A stretch of 64,000 nucleotides of DNA. Source: Vicia villosa (Eukaryota; Streptophyta; Magnoliopsida; Fabales; Fabaceae). Each line of letters begins with the position of its first letter. Positions within the stretch are counted from its first letter, which is position 1. Position numbers and translations under genes: made by a program. This document shows, piece by piece, positions 15,961 to 27,640 of the stretch. The stretch is taken from NCBI RefSeq assembly GCF_029867415.1, contig NC_081180.1, forward strand, positions 237,592,823-237,656,822, given 5' to 3'. The notes beneath the pieces are model-generated. The model ran no database searches and was not told the origin of the DNA. It saw nothing but the letters and a program-made list of their open reading frames with translations.

Positions 15961-18900
15961 ATGTCATCTTCATCAGAAGATGAACAACCTAAATCTACAC
16001 CCAAAACCGACGATCCTCTCTTGAATCCAAGAAATCCCTACTATCTTCACCCTGGAGAAAACCCAGGTGCCACCATTGTTGCTCCTCCATTGGACGACAA
16101 CAATTATCACAACTGGAGCAAGTCGGTGCGTCGCGCATTAACCTCGAAGAACAAGCTATCATTCATCAATGGAGCTTTACCACGACCTTCTTCCAAGAAC
16201 CCTGATTTCGAGCTTTGGGATCGTGCTAACAGTATGGTCTTATCTTGGATTACGCGCACCCTTTCTCCTCACATCGCTCAGAGTACTATATGCTTTGATT
16301 CTGCGTATGATCTTTGGGAAGATCTCAAGGATCGTTTCACGAAAGGTAATCACTTTCGATTCTCTGATCTACTGCGTGATTTGCATTCCATACAACAGGG
16401 AGATCGCACATTATCAACATACTTCACGGATTTGAAGATTCTTTGGGATGAGCTCGAAGATTTGCGTCCAACACCATCTTGCTCGTGTCCAACACCCTGC
16501 AGCTGTGACTTAGCCAAAGCCGTGCGCACATACAAGCATATGGAGTACGTCACATGCTTCCTCAAAGGCCTTAATGACAACTACAACAGCATACGCACAC
16601 AGATTCTTCTTCTTGATCCTCTCCCTAACATCAGTAAAGTCTACTCCCTAATTGCCCAACAACAAACTCCATCTCCTTCAGCATCCAACCCTACCATACT
16701 TGCTGCAAATTCCTCCACCAAACCTAAAGGAAAATCCGATTCAAGAACCCCTATGCTATGTACCAATTGCAGAAAGACAAACCATACCATTGATAATTGC
16801 TACTTTAAACACGGATTCCCCCCGGGCTACCGCTCCAAGAACTCAAAAGCTTCCACAGATGCTAAATCAACCTCTATACCTGATAAGGATCTCTCCATCA
16901 CGAAGGAAGAATATCAACATCTCATTCAGCTGCTTCAACAGTCAAGGAAGGATAATTCCACCTCCAAAATAACCAACCCTGAGGCAGCAGTGATTTCAGG
17001 TATTAGCTCAACAGGTAACCCTTTACATAAACCTTCTTCATGGATATTGGATTCAGGTGCATCGCATCATGTATGTCCCTTTATTGAAAAATTTTCTACT
17101 ATAAACCCTATTGATCCTGTCAACCTCCACTTACCTGATGGCACTACTTTAACTGCTAAATTTTCTGGATCTGTTATTTTTTATGAAACCTTTCAATTAC
17201 ATAATGTCTTCTATATGCCTGAATTTACATTTAGCCTTATTTCTATCTCTAAGCTATGTCTCACCACACCCTACACAATCACATTCTCACACACTTCCTG
17301 CTTCATTCAGGATGTGTCTACCAAGCTAATGATTGGACGGGTGACACAACTTCATAGCCTCTACATTTTGGACAGATTTCCCTTACAAAATGTTAAATGT
17401 AATTCTATAAGCCATAAGAATTCTATGTTATGTACTTATCCCTTGTGGCATCATATATTAGGCCATCCCTCTATTGATGTTTTACATTCTATGTCTACAC
17501 AATTCCCTCTCATCAAATATTGTAAAATCTATGATTGTTCTACATGCCATTTGGCTAAACAAACAAAACTGCCATTTCCTATAAGCAATTCTGTTTCTGC
17601 CAAATGCTTTGACTTGATCCATATGGACATTTGGGGGCCTATATCTACTCCCTCTATGGATGGTTTTCATTACTTCTTAACTATAGTAGATGACTTTTCA
17701 AGATACACATGGACTATACTCATGAATAATAAGGCTGCCACTAGACAACACATTAAGAATTTTATCACTTATTGCCAAACACAATTTTCATGCACTATTA
17801 AAACTATTAGAAGTGACAATGGAAATGAATTTATCATGCCATCTTACTATGCATCTTTAGGCATCATACATCAAAGAAGTTGTGTAGAAACCCCACAACA
17901 AAACTCTACTGTGGAAAGAAAACATAGACACTTGCTAAATGTTACTAGATCTCTCTTATTTCATGCTAACCTTCCCAAATGTTTTTGGTCTTTTGCCCTT
18001 TGCCATGCTACTTTTCTTATAAATCGACTATGCAGTCCTCTACTACAGAATAAAACACCCTATACTCTGCTATTCAATTCTGATCCTAGCTTTATAGATT
18101 TAAAAACATTTGGATGTTCGGTTTATGCTTCTACCATTACTAGAAACAGAGATAAACTCGACCCAAGAGCCATAAAATGTCTATTCCTAGGTTATCCCAC
18201 AGGTATAAAAGGCTACCTTCTGTTTGATTTGAACACTAGAGCCACTTTCATTTCAAGGAACTGCTCCTTTAATGAGCAGACTTTCCCTTATAACACCACT
18301 GCATCAACTACTATAACTGCTGCCCCTAATCTTGAGACAAACAACTCAACCATACCCTTTCTTTTTGATATTCCCTGTTCCTCCCCACAGCAACAACAAC
18401 CTAATGACCTTACCACTACTGAGCCATTATCATCTCCTAACATCATACCACCACAACCTGCACATGATCCTATACAACAACCTGAATTACAGGATGAAAA
18501 TCCCCCTGAACCATCCCCTGAACAACAAATCCTTAGAACATCTACTAGAATCAGATCTGCACCTGCACACCTAAAGGATTTTGACTGCAATGTAATATAC
18601 TCATCCACATTATATGACATTTCCCATTTTATATCATACTGCAATTTATCTCCTGCTTTTTTCTCTTATATCTCTGCTATTACTACAAATTGCACACCTC
18701 ACACTTATAAACAAGCTAGCCAATTCCCTCATTGGGTAAAGGCAATGGAGGATGAACTTACAGCTTTGACAACCAATAAGACTTGGCAAATCATGCCTCT
18801 TCCTCAAGGTAAGAAACCTATTGGTTGCAAATGGGTTTACAAAACAAAATTCAACTCAAATGGCTCTATTGAAAGACATAAAGCAAGGTTAGTAGCTCAA

Positions 18901-20241
18901 GATTTCAACCAAATCCAAGGTATCGATTACTTTGAAACTTTCTCCCCTGTTGCCAAGTTAACCACTGTAAGATTGATTTTAGCCCTTGCTTCTTCTTTAA
19001 ATCTTCATTTATTTCAATTGGATGTGCATAATGCTTTCTTGCATGGTGATTTGGATGAAGAGGTATATATGTCTCTACCTAAAGGCTTAAACTCTAATAT
19101 TCCAAATCCTGTATGCAAATTACTTAAATCTATATATGGTCTGAAGCAATCTAGTAGACAGTGGTTTGGCAAACTTTCCACTGTTCTACTCAAACACAAT
19201 TTCTCACAATGCACTTCAGATCATTCATTATTTATTCACAATTGCACAGACTTCTATACCTTCATTCTCATATATGTTGATGACATTCTAATTGCAGGAA
19301 ACAACCTTGCCATAATCAATTCAATCAAACAAACTCTACATCAACATTTCCATATCAAAGACTTGGGCCATATGAAATACTTCCTTGGTTTGGAGCTTGC
19401 AAGAAACAATGAAGGTATCAACATATGCCAAAGAAAATACACACTGGATTTGCTCGATAAAACCGGTCTATTAGCCTGCAAACCAGCATCTACTCCCATG
19501 ACACGTGAAACAAGACTGACTTCAACAACTGGCGTTACTCTAGAAGACCCTACCCCATACAGACGGCTTGTTGGTCAATTAATCTACCTCCTCAACACAA
19601 GGCCAGACATATGTTACGCTGTTCAACAACTAACTCAGCATATGAACCAACCAACAGACATCCACTACTCTGCAGCCCTGCGTGTACTACGATACCTCAA
19701 GGCTTCACCAGCACAAGGCATCTCATTCCCAACAAAATCAACTCTGCAACTAAAGGCTTTTTCAGACTCTGATTGGGCTACATGCCCTGAAACACGACGC
19801 TCCGTATCCGGCTACTGTATTTACTTGGGTGACTCTCTCATCTCATGGAAATCAAAGAAGCATCAAACAATCTCCCGCAGCTCTACTGAAGCAGAATATA
19901 GAGCTATGGCTTCCACCGTTTGCGAACTCCAATGGCTTACCAACATGCTAACTGAACTCCGCATAACATTCACACAGCCTGCTGTCTTATACTGCGACAA
20001 TGCCTCAGCAATCCACATTGCCAATAACTCCTCCTTCCATGAAAGAACCAAGCACATCGACTTAGATTGTCACTTTGTCCGTGAGAAGCTGACACAAAAT
20101 CTGTTTCGCCTACTTCCTGTACCTTCTACACAACAACTTGCAGACATACTAACAAAACCTTTAGATCCTAAGCTGTTTACTGCTAATGTATCTAAGCTTG
20201 GCCTTTACTCCATATACCCCAAGCTTAAGGAGGGGTATTAG
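15961..20241 (+). CDS. E2 gag-pol polyprotein (intact)
   Basis: A single 1426-aa frame encodes all functions for copying and integrating E2. It starts at the first ATG after the PBS; upstream is a non-coding leader. Gag (1-300) opens with YYLHPGENPG and NYHNWSKSVRRAL, as in RE1-like copia gags. The zinc knuckle is C267-x2-C270-x4-H275-x4-C280. Protease has DSG at 364-366 (LDSGASHH). Integrase has an HHCC region about 497-530 and DDE residues in HMDIWGP (D555), RSDNGNEF (D619) and TVERKHRH (E652). RT begins near 935 (TWQIMPLP, CKWVYKTK) with the YVDD box at 1105-1108. RNase H includes FSDSDWATC, SRSSTEAEYRA and ADILTKPL near the C-terminus. No stops, frameshifts or lost catalytic residues were seen. 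The last codons overlap the 3' LTR start. Lineage within copia is not assigned with confidence. Confidence 0.96.
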   Translation: MSSSSEDEQPKSTPKTDDPLLNPRNPYYLHPGENPGATIVAPPLDDNNYHNWSKSVRRALTSKNKLSFINGALPRPSSKNPDFELWDRANSMVLSWITRTLSPHIAQSTICFDSAYDLWEDLKDRFTKGNHFRFSDLLRDLHSIQQGDRTLSTYFTDLKILWDELEDLRPTPSCSCPTPCSCDLAKAVRTYKHMEYVTCFLKGLNDNYNSIRTQILLLDPLPNISKVYSLIAQQQTPSPSASNPTILAANSSTKPKGKSDSRTPMLCTNCRKTNHTIDNCYFKHGFPPGYRSKNSKASTDAKSTSIPDKDLSITKEEYQHLIQLLQQSRKDNSTSKITNPEAAVISGISSTGNPLHKPSSWILDSGASHHVCPFIEKFSTINPIDPVNLHLPDGTTLTAKFSGSVIFYETFQLHNVFYMPEFTFSLISISKLCLTTPYTITFSHTSCFIQDVSTKLMIGRVTQLHSLYILDRFPLQNVKCNSISHKNSMLCTYPLWHHILGHPSIDVLHSMSTQFPLIKYCKIYDCSTCHLAKQTKLPFPISNSVSAKCFDLIHMDIWGPISTPSMDGFHYFLTIVDDFSRYTWTILMNNKAATRQHIKNFITYCQTQFSCTIKTIRSDNGNEFIMPSYYASLGIIHQRSCVETPQQNSTVERKHRHLLNVTRSLLFHANLPKCFWSFALCHATFLINRLCSPLLQNKTPYTLLFNSDPSFIDLKTFGCSVYASTITRNRDKLDPRAIKCLFLGYPTGIKGYLLFDLNTRATFISRNCSFNEQTFPYNTTASTTITAAPNLETNNSTIPFLFDIPCSSPQQQQPNDLTTTEPLSSPNIIPPQPAHDPIQQPELQDENPPEPSPEQQILRTSTRIRSAPAHLKDFDCNVIYSSTLYDISHFISYCNLSPAFFSYISAITTNCTPHTYKQASQFPHWVKAMEDELTALTTNKTWQIMPLPQGKKPIGCKWVYKTKFNSNGSIERHKARLVAQDFNQIQGIDYFETFSPVAKLTTVRLILALASSLNLHLFQLDVHNAFLHGDLDEEVYMSLPKGLNSNIPNPVCKLLKSIYGLKQSSRQWFGKLSTVLLKHNFSQCTSDHSLFIHNCTDFYTFILIYVDDILIAGNNLAIINSIKQTLHQHFHIKDLGHMKYFLGLELARNNEGINICQRKYTLDLLDKTGLLACKPASTPMTRETRLTSTTGVTLEDPTPYRRLVGQLIYLLNTRPDICYAVQQLTQHMNQPTDIHYSAALRVLRYLKASPAQGISFPTKSTLQLKAFSDSDWATCPETRRSVSGYCIYLGDSLISWKSKKHQTISRSSTEAEYRAMASTVCELQWLTNMLTELRITFTQPAVLYCDNASAIHIANNSSFHERTKHIDLDCHFVREKLTQNLFRLLPVPSTQQLADILTKPLDPKLFTANVSKLGLYSIYPKLKEGY
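20224..20235 (+). promoter_or_regulatory. E2 polypurine tract
   Basis: CTTAAGGAGGGG directly before the 3' LTR, the expected plus-strand priming site. Confidence 0.8.
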
Positions 20242-20435
20242 AGTTCATATTGTATTCATTGGGCCTTTATTCCTTTATACACTATAGTGGGCCTATTACA
20301 CAAACTAAGCCCATATGTAAACTAGCTTATAATGTAACTCTTGTATCCAATAATGCTAAGATGATTCATTCAGTTCAAAACTTTCTCTTGCCGCCTTCCA
20401 TGGCTTCTCCTTCATCTTCATCATAAATCGTAATA
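20236..20435 (+). repeat. 3' LTR of E2
   Basis: 200 bp, reads as identical to the 5' LTR, followed by the second copy of TSD GATTT. Confidence 0.95.
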
Positions 20436-20440
20436 GATTT

Positions 20441-20530
20441 TGATTGTTTGTTTTGTTTAAAAGATGTTTAGGTTTGTGTTAATATAGAACATGAGCTACC
20501 TCGAAAATTAATTTTTTAATTATACTAAAA
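20441..20530 (-). promoter_or_regulatory. Displaced promoter of the cysteine-rich peptide gene (inferred)
   Basis: Excising E2 and one TSD joins this block to the peptide-gene 5' end. On the minus strand it holds TTCTATATTAAC (TATA-like, 20480-20491), which would then lie about 75 bp upstream of the ATG. Related blocks recur at 20798-20925 and 41080-41225, each with a TATA-like core and the conserved GAGGTGGC/GAGGTAGC string upstream of it. Position and sequence support a core promoter; no expression evidence is available. Confidence 0.5.

Positions 20531-21285
<755 letters not shown>

Positions 21286-21362
<77 letters not shown>
21286..21362. repeat. (TA)n microsatellite at the array/E3 border
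   Basis: TA repeats at the left border of SIRE element E3. Confidence 0.95.
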
Positions 21363-21364
<2 letters not shown>

Positions 21365-21464
21365 GTTTATATATAAGTATAAGCCTACACTCACCAAGAA
21401 GTTTTTGATGATGGCAAACATTTGGTTGAATGACGAAAGCTCCCTCGGACTTGTATGCGTAAGC

Positions 21465-21510
21465 TCCCCCGTACTAAGCTCCCCCGTACTCTCGACTACT
21501 CCCCCTTTGA
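21465..21510 (-). promoter_or_regulatory. Purine-rich tracts at the 3' end of E3
   Basis: On the minus strand CAAAGGGGGAG (21509-21499), followed by two copies of AGTACGGGGGAGCTTA-like sequence. SIRE elements place such a tract just before the 3' LTR. Here the canonical tract-LTR junction after CATCATCAAAAA (21415-21404) is missing. Confidence 0.5.
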
Positions 21511-21720
21511 CAACATCAAAATATAGACAACAAGAAAGTAATAGAAGAAAGTAACAGAATAATCTTAAGAAGATAATATCTTACATAACATAATAGTAGA
21601 GAAATAGAAGATCCAAGCATATTAATAGTACAAACCAAGCTTAAGTTCAATTAATAAAAGATGCATAAACATGATAGAATGTGAAATGCAATGATATGAA
21701 CTAATGAGATGTCATGCTCT

Positions 21721-23148
21721 CTAACGTCTGCCCCGCCTTGCTCTTCCTCTTTGGAAACCTTGAGGTCTATCCTCTTAAACTTGCTCAATCAGGTCAAGGA
21801 CGGATCTGTTGAGAATGTTGAAGCTTTGACTTAGACTAGCATGCCTGTTAGTTGCTGTTTCTTCAAAGCGGTTCTGTCGTTCAGTGAGGTTTGAGGCAAA
21901 GGTCTCAAAGTCGCTTTTGTGCTCTTGAGCCAAGCGATGTAGATTTGCATACTATAGTTGTTGTTCATTATAGCGATCTAGTTGAACTTGCTGCATATTC
22001 TGAAACTAGAGCTGTTGAGCTTCAAAGTTTTGTTGTTGAATAAGTTGGATGTTCTCTAGCATAGAGATGATGTTGGATTGATCCGGCTGAGGTGGAGCTG
22101 TGTATCCCCAAGGGATTTCCTCTTCTTGAGGAGGTACATATTTCCAATTTGAGTCCCCATCATGAGGAACATCTTCCATGGTGTGATCATCATCAATAGG
22201 CATGTCAAGATCATGTCCTTCCTCTTCATGACCTCCAAGGGGGGCGAATTCAGCAGGATCATCATAGTTGTAGATAATTTTTCCAGTGCCTTTTTGGATG
22301 AGATAGTATGCTTGCCTATTCGGATCCTAGTGATAGCCCATGAGAGTCAAAGTTGTTTGAGAGAACTCTTGAGGAGGTTTGATCCTAATGTAAGAGATTT
22401 TATCAATTTTCATACCAAAATGGTTCACAATTGTCTGAATGGTCGATCCATAACATAGAGCGGTAGTTTTCTGCTTTACCTCATAGAACTTGGTGGCGAG
22501 AAAATTAGGCCAGTTCACACGAGTTCTGTTTTGAAGTAGATACATCAACACAATTTCATTTCGTTCAACTCTAGAGTATCCTCCTGATCATGGTCGAATG
22601 ATTCTGGAGATGATCCAATTTAATAGCCTAGGATTTCTCTTTAAGTGCCCTGCTGTGATTGTTTTATTTGGTTTGTCCAGAACAGAAGGGTATTTGAGGA
22701 TTGATCTCATGTAGGCCAAGTGATCATAGTTAGTCGGAACATCACCGTCCTCTGTACAAAGTTCATCTCCCACAAGGGTAAGGCCAAAGATGCTGGCCCA
22801 AACCTTTTTGTCAACAAAGTGTGATCGTGAGCCCATTTTAAACCGGAAGTAACAACCTTCACCCTTTTGTAACCCAACATAGAAGGCCCGAACAGTATTT
22901 TCACTATATGGAGTGTCACATTCCAACAGTGGATGGATATTTTAATGCTTAATCAGACTAGTAATTTCGGGAATATTCATACGGTCGGCTACCTTAGGGT
23001 TATAGACATATTGCTTAATAATTTTCCGTTTCATCTGCCATTTTTCAAAGATTTCCTTACAATCGGGATGAACGAGAGCGAGAGCACTTACCGGATGAGA
23101 TGAAGATCAGGATGCAATTTCCTTCCCTTTTCTGGACTTTGGAGCCAT
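21721..23148 (-). pseudogene. E3 env-like gene (SIRE third ORF), nonsense-ridden but frame-preserved
   Basis: From ATG at 23148 to the terminal TAG at 21721 the frame is 475 codons with no net shift, but seven internal stops (23107, 22942, 22588, 22327, 22006, 21952, 21775). It starts MAPKSRKGKEIAS. Next comes the globular region typical of SIRE env-like/plant-transposon proteins (NTVRAFYVGL, KVWASIFGL, LLNWIISRI, then MYLLQNRTRVNWPNFL and ELSQTTLTLMGY-like text), an acidic segment, a Gln-rich probable coiled coil (IQLIQQQNFEAQQL and on), and a basic tail RGRARRGRR. The name env-like is the literature label for this ORF; no signal peptide or transmembrane segment is evident and the function is unknown. 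A 749-bp non-coding leader separates it from RNase H. Confidence 0.75.
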
Positions 23149-23897
23149 TGTTGGAGATGAGGTGTGTGAAAGTGATAAGGTTTGGAAGAATTTGAGCGTG
23201 GAGACTTAGGGTTTGCCGTAGAGAGAATGTTTGAGATGGAGCAAGAGTGAAAGTGAATGCATAAGTGTGTAGAAATATGGGTCGGGTCGACCTAAAACCC
23301 AATTTTTGGAATTTATGACTCAGTGGGTTGACCTAATTTTAGTCTGCGTCGACCTAGTTTGAAGCAGTAGCTTGTGTTTTTAAAAGTGTACAGAGTAGGT
23401 CGACCTAAAACAGGTCTAGGTCGACGTAACTGAGAGTAATTTTGTTATTTATAAAGAATGCTTCAGTAGGTCGACTCAAGGACATAAAAGGTCGACTCAA
23501 AAGTCTGTCGATTGCTTGAAATGCTTGGAATGACATATGAATATAAAATGTATGCTTGATCTACTATGTGCATGCCCAAACATGATATATTATGATTAAT
23601 GATGAGCAATATATACATGTAAATGAGAGATATGGAGAAGCATATATGAAGTCACTATAAACATGTCAATTGATAGCATATTATAGAATAAATAATATTT
23701 TTGGAAGTGAACAACAAACATGTTACCGCTTTCTCAACTTTCAGATATCTTGTCATCATGACGTAACGTGAAGTATATTCCTCTTGTCAATGTAGCACGA
23801 TCCTTGATTGACTGCGTACTACCTTCATACTAAGAGAAATGTTAGCTTGAGCATAATTAATATATAGAGTTAAAAATAATTAAATAAACAAACATAT
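23149..23897 (-). promoter_or_regulatory. Non-coding leader before the E3 env-like gene
   Basis: No ORF. At 23279-23510 there are about seven copies of a GTCGAC-centred word (TAGGTCGACCTA type), the same word that is repeated in the LTR of E4 at 27730-27910. Nearer the ATG is a leader-like stretch with AAACCCTAAGTCTCC. The shared word suggests this leader was derived from, or mirrors, LTR regulatory sequence. Confidence 0.5.
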
Positions 23898-24674
23898 TTA
23901 GCTCAAATTAGAGATATCTAATATCCCTAATTCTCTGCGAATGTTGAAGAACGGCTCGGTTGCAAGAGGTTTGGTGAAGATATCAGCTAGTTGCTTCTTG
24001 CTCTCTACATGTTCAAATATGACTTCCCCTTTTTCTACACGATCTCTTAGGAAGTGATGCCTTATTTCGATATGCTTGGTTCGTGAGTGTAGAACAGGAT
24101 TCTTGCTTAAGTTTATGGCGCTTGTGTTGTCACACATGGGAGGTATTCGATCAAGCTTAATGCCAAAGTCAATAAGCTGCTGCTTGAGCCACAATATCTG
24201 AGCACAACAACTTCCGGCAGCTACATATTCTGCCTCAGCTGTAGATAACGCGACTGATACTTGTTTCTTGCTGTGCCAACTTATCAATGAATTTGAGAAT
24301 AGATGACATATGCCACTGGTGCTTTTTCTGTCAGATTTGCATCCAGCAAAGTCGGAGTCGGAGAATCCCACCAAGTAGCATTCATTTCCCTTAGAATACC
24401 ATAGACCATATGTAGTAGTTCCACGAAGATATCGTAGAATTCTTTTTACAGCTTTTAGGTGTGATTCCTTTGGGCACGATTGGTATCTCGCGCACATACA
24501 TACACTAAACATAATGTATGGTCTTGAAGCTGTGAGATATAATAGTGAGCCTATCATGCCTCGGTACAATTTCACATCAACCTCTTTACCTTTTTCATCC
24601 TTGTCTAGGTTGCTATTAGTTGCCATGGGTGTGTCAATCTCCTTTGCCTCACTCATTCCAAATCTCTTAAGCAA
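23898..24674 (-). pseudogene. E3 RT C-terminus and RNase H
   Basis: This 258-codon open frame encodes the connection and RNase H domains: LLKRFGMSEAKEIDTPM, GSLLYLTASRPYIMFSV, VKRILRYLRGT, GFSDSDFAGC, RKSTSGICHLF, ALSTAEAEYVAAGSC, CDNTSAINLSKNPV, HSRTKHIEIRHHFLRD and ADIFTKPLA. These are canonical SIRE motifs and look intact. It is in the same frame as the RT to its right, separated by one TAA at 24675-24677. Confidence 0.9.
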
Positions 24675-25547
24675 TTATGTGCAATACTTAGTTTGACTAA
24701 CGAAAGTTCCATGACTAAGTTGCTTGATTTGTAGACCAAGGAAGAAGTTCAATTCTCCCATGAGACTCATCTCAAATTCACTCTGCATAAGCTTAGAAAA
24801 TTCTTTGACAAGTTTTGCATTAGTTGACCCAAAAATAATATCATCTACATAAACTTGAACCAAAAGTATATCTTTATCTTTTCTTTTAATGAAGAGAGTA
24901 GTGTCAACTTTACCCCTAAAGTATCCTTGACTAAGTAGAAATTTGCTTAAATGTTCATACCAAGCCCTAGGGGCTTGTTTGAGACCGTATAAAGCACGTT
25001 TCAACTTATAAACATGTGTTGGATACTTGTAATTTTCAAAACCGGGTGGTTGAGCTACATAGACCTCTTCATTAATATAGCCATTTAGAAAGGCACTTTT
25101 AACGTCCATTTGAAAGAGTTTGAAGTCTTTTGAGCAAGCATAAGCAAGTAAGAGACGAATTGCCTCGAGACGTGCTACGGGAGCGTACGTCTCTTCATAG
25201 TCAATAACTTCCTCTTGATTGTAGCCTTGAGCTACTAATCTAGCTTTGTTTCTAGTGATAACTCCGTTTTCATCAAGTTTGATACGAAAAACCCATCTAG
25301 TACCGATTACTTGATGTTCTCCCGGATGAGGGACAAGGTCCCAAACATCATTCCGTTTAAATTGGTTTAATTCTTCTTGCATGGCCATTAGCCAATGCTC
25401 ATCAAGTAATGCGTCCTTTGTGTTTTTCGGCTCAACTTGTGAAACAAAAGCAAAATGATGACAAAAGTTACTTATCTTGGAGCGTGTTGTAACGCCCTTT
25501 GAGATGTCACCTATTATGTTGTCGATTGGATGATCTTTTACGTTTGT
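24675..25547 (-). pseudogene. E3 reverse transcriptase
   Basis: The open part (25388-24675) has [92 protein letters not shown] and the catalytic YVDDIIFGS box, all as in SIRE RTs. It ends at a TAA in place of a sense codon within the KYC..LLKRFGM stretch. The N-terminal extension 25547-25389 continues the same frame from the integrase tail. Confidence 0.9.
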
Positions 25548-26602
25548 TCAGGCCTTAGGAAGTTCTTCGTTGTTTGAGATGCTTTCTTTTTCAACATTAT
25601 CATGAGATTCATCTTTCTCTTCCTTAGCATCTTCCTTTTCAATAATTTCACTTACGTCTTCCTTTTCTTTGACAATATCTTCAGTAGATGGACCTGCACT
25701 ATCAAAAGATATACCTTTCTCGACACATTTTGAGTAAGATTCATCAAAGGACACATGAACTGACTCTTCAACTATAAGTAGCCTTTTGTTGTAAATCCTA
25801 TATGCTTTACTAGATTGAGAGTAACCTAGAAATATGCCTTCGTCCGCTTTAGCATCAAATTTACCAAGGTTATCTTTACCGTTATTTAACACAAAACATT
25901 TGCAACCGAATACACGAAGGTGTGATACATTTGGTTTTCTACCCTTTAATAGTTCATATGGTGTTTTGTTTAGTATAGGACGAATTAATATCCTATTCAA
26001 AACATAACATGCGGTACTAATAGCATCCGCCCAAAAATATTTAGGTAGATTTCCTTCATTGAGCATTGTTCTTGCCAACTCTTCTAGAACACGATTTTTA
26101 CGTTCGACAACCCCATTTTGTTGTGGTGTTCTAGGAGCTGAAAAGTTATGTTCAATTCCATGTTTATCACAATATTTTTCAAAAAGATAATTTTCAAATT
26201 CTCCACCATGGTCACTACGGATTGCAACTATTTTGGTGTTCATCTTGTTTTGACATAACCTTGCAAATTGAGTAAATGCTGGAAATGTTTGATCCTTACT
26301 AGGTAGGAAGATTGTCCAACAAATCTAGAGTAATCATCGACGATGACAAAACCATAGGTGTTTCCACCTATGCTTTTCGTCCTTGAAGGGCCAAAGAGAT
26401 CCATGTGAAGAAGTTCAAGGGGTCGTGATGTTGAAACCACATTTTTTTATTTAAAAGACACTTTTGTTTGTTTCCCCTTTTGACATGCATCACATAGATG
26501 ATCTTTTGAAAACTTTATTTTTGGTAGGCCGATTACTAAATCTTTTGTAACAACCTTATTTAGTAAGTCAAAGTTTATGTGAGCAAGGCGTCTATGCCAA
26601 AG
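25548..26602 (-). pseudogene. E3 integrase
   Basis: Contains PLELLHMDLFGPSRT (first catalytic Asp), VIVDDYSRF, AIRSDHGGEFEN (second Asp) and QQNGVVERKNRVLEEL (Glu), then FWADAISTACYVLNR, TPYELLKGRKPNVSHLRVFGCKC and KADEGIFLGYS. It ends in an acidic Glu-rich tail that stops at TGA 25548-25550. A frameshift lies near 26240-26280, and the stretch 26441-26602 (zinc-binding region) is out of frame behind a TGA at 26603. Confidence 0.88.
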
Positions 26603-27028
26603 TCATGAGTCTTCTCCTAAAGCAATAAGACACGTGGAATTTGACTTAGACACTTCATCCAAGTTTAGCATGTAAATATTGTTTACTCTTGTTCCATTAA
26701 ACACAATGTCTCTTTTCTTTATATGTTCAATTGTACAACCAGAATTTGTGAAGGTTACTTTGAAATCTTTGTCGCACAATTGACTAATACTTAAGATATT
26801 ATGTTTAAGACCTTCTACTAGTAAAACATCAGTTATAGTTGTGGTAGACGGGTTACCTACACTTCCTTTACCAAGCATAGCTCCCCGATTATTTTCTCCA
26901 TAGGTGACATACCCCTTTTTCTTTGCGTGGAACTCAACAAAAAGTGATATGTCTCCCGTCATGTGTCTTGAACATCCGCTATCAAGGAACCACAACCTTT
27001 CGGCAATGTCAAGACACTTTTCCTGCAA
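26603..27028 (-). pseudogene. E3 aspartic protease
   Basis: The 141-codon frame has LWFLDSGCSRHMTGD with an intact DSG active site, then KKKGYVTYGENNRGAMLGKG, VLLVEGLKHNILSISQLCD and FTNSGCTIE, the standard SIRE layout. It stops at 26603 with TGA where TGG (LWHRRLAH follows) is expected. Confidence 0.88.
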
Positions 27029-27030
27029 AA

Positions 27031-27640
27031 TTAATTTAGAGTGGAAGGTCCCCGATTTTCACTGGGTCCTTGGTAGTGAGTACATAAATTGTTGCACTTC
27101 GGCAACCATTGAAATACTCCTTTAGGAACTAAAATCCTCCTAAATTTGTATTTTTCAATGGTATGACCCTTTTTGCAACAATAGTGACAAGTAATATGAT
27201 GAGAATATGCTGTTTTGCTAGTTGATACTTTTGGTACAAAAGTGTATTTACTATATAAAGGAGTATACGATCTTTTGAACTTATTTGGATCAACCGCAAA
27301 GGTCACTTTTGGTTGTAGAGCCTTATCTAATTTGGCCTTTAGATCTCTTACTTCTTTTTTCCAAATATGACATGTCTCACAACCAAACCATGATGTAGGA
27401 TCTTCCTCAATTTTATCCTTTTGAATATCTATCATAGATTGTTTCAAAGCTTCCATATCTTTTTCGGTCTTCTCAACTTTTGATTCAAGATATGAAAAAA
27501 AATTCTTATTTGAGGCCAAAAGTGTGAAAGCTTCAATTGCATCTCTATGTAGTCTTCACTAGAGGAATCACTTTCCCATGCTATATAGGCTATTCTAGGA
27601 TTGTACTTACATAAACAAGATTCACCTCTATATAGAGGAA
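27031..27640 (-). pseudogene. E3 gag C-terminal part
   Basis: Shows RIAYIAWESDSSSED (a SIRE gag landmark after the first zinc knuckle), then a Glu/Lys-rich helix, WFGCETCHIWKKEV, and a knuckle-like CHYCCKKGHTIEKYKFRR in which the expected last Cys is Tyr. It ends PKGVFQWLPKCN. Truncated at about 27640; the rest of gag and the 5' LTR are absent. The border contains a short tandem duplication: GAGGAATCACTTTCCCATG occurs twice within 27560-27650, and TACTTACATAAACAAGATTC twice within 27600-27720. Confidence 0.75.

Larger units (their letters stand above)
15681..20435 (+). mobile_element. E2: complete young Ty1/copia element with TATTA...TAATA ends
   Basis: Two 200-bp LTRs (15681-15880, 20236-20435) that read as identical enclose a PBS, one intact 1426-codon ORF and a polypurine tract. 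The 5-bp target duplication GATTT is at 15676-15680 and 20436-20440. The termini are TATTA...TAATA rather than TG...CA; the TSD, the PBS starting directly after the 5' LTR and the inverted-repeat symmetry all agree on these ends. Identical LTRs and an undamaged ORF indicate a recent insertion that may still be competent. It lies between the cysteine-rich peptide gene and its likely promoter. Confidence 0.95.
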
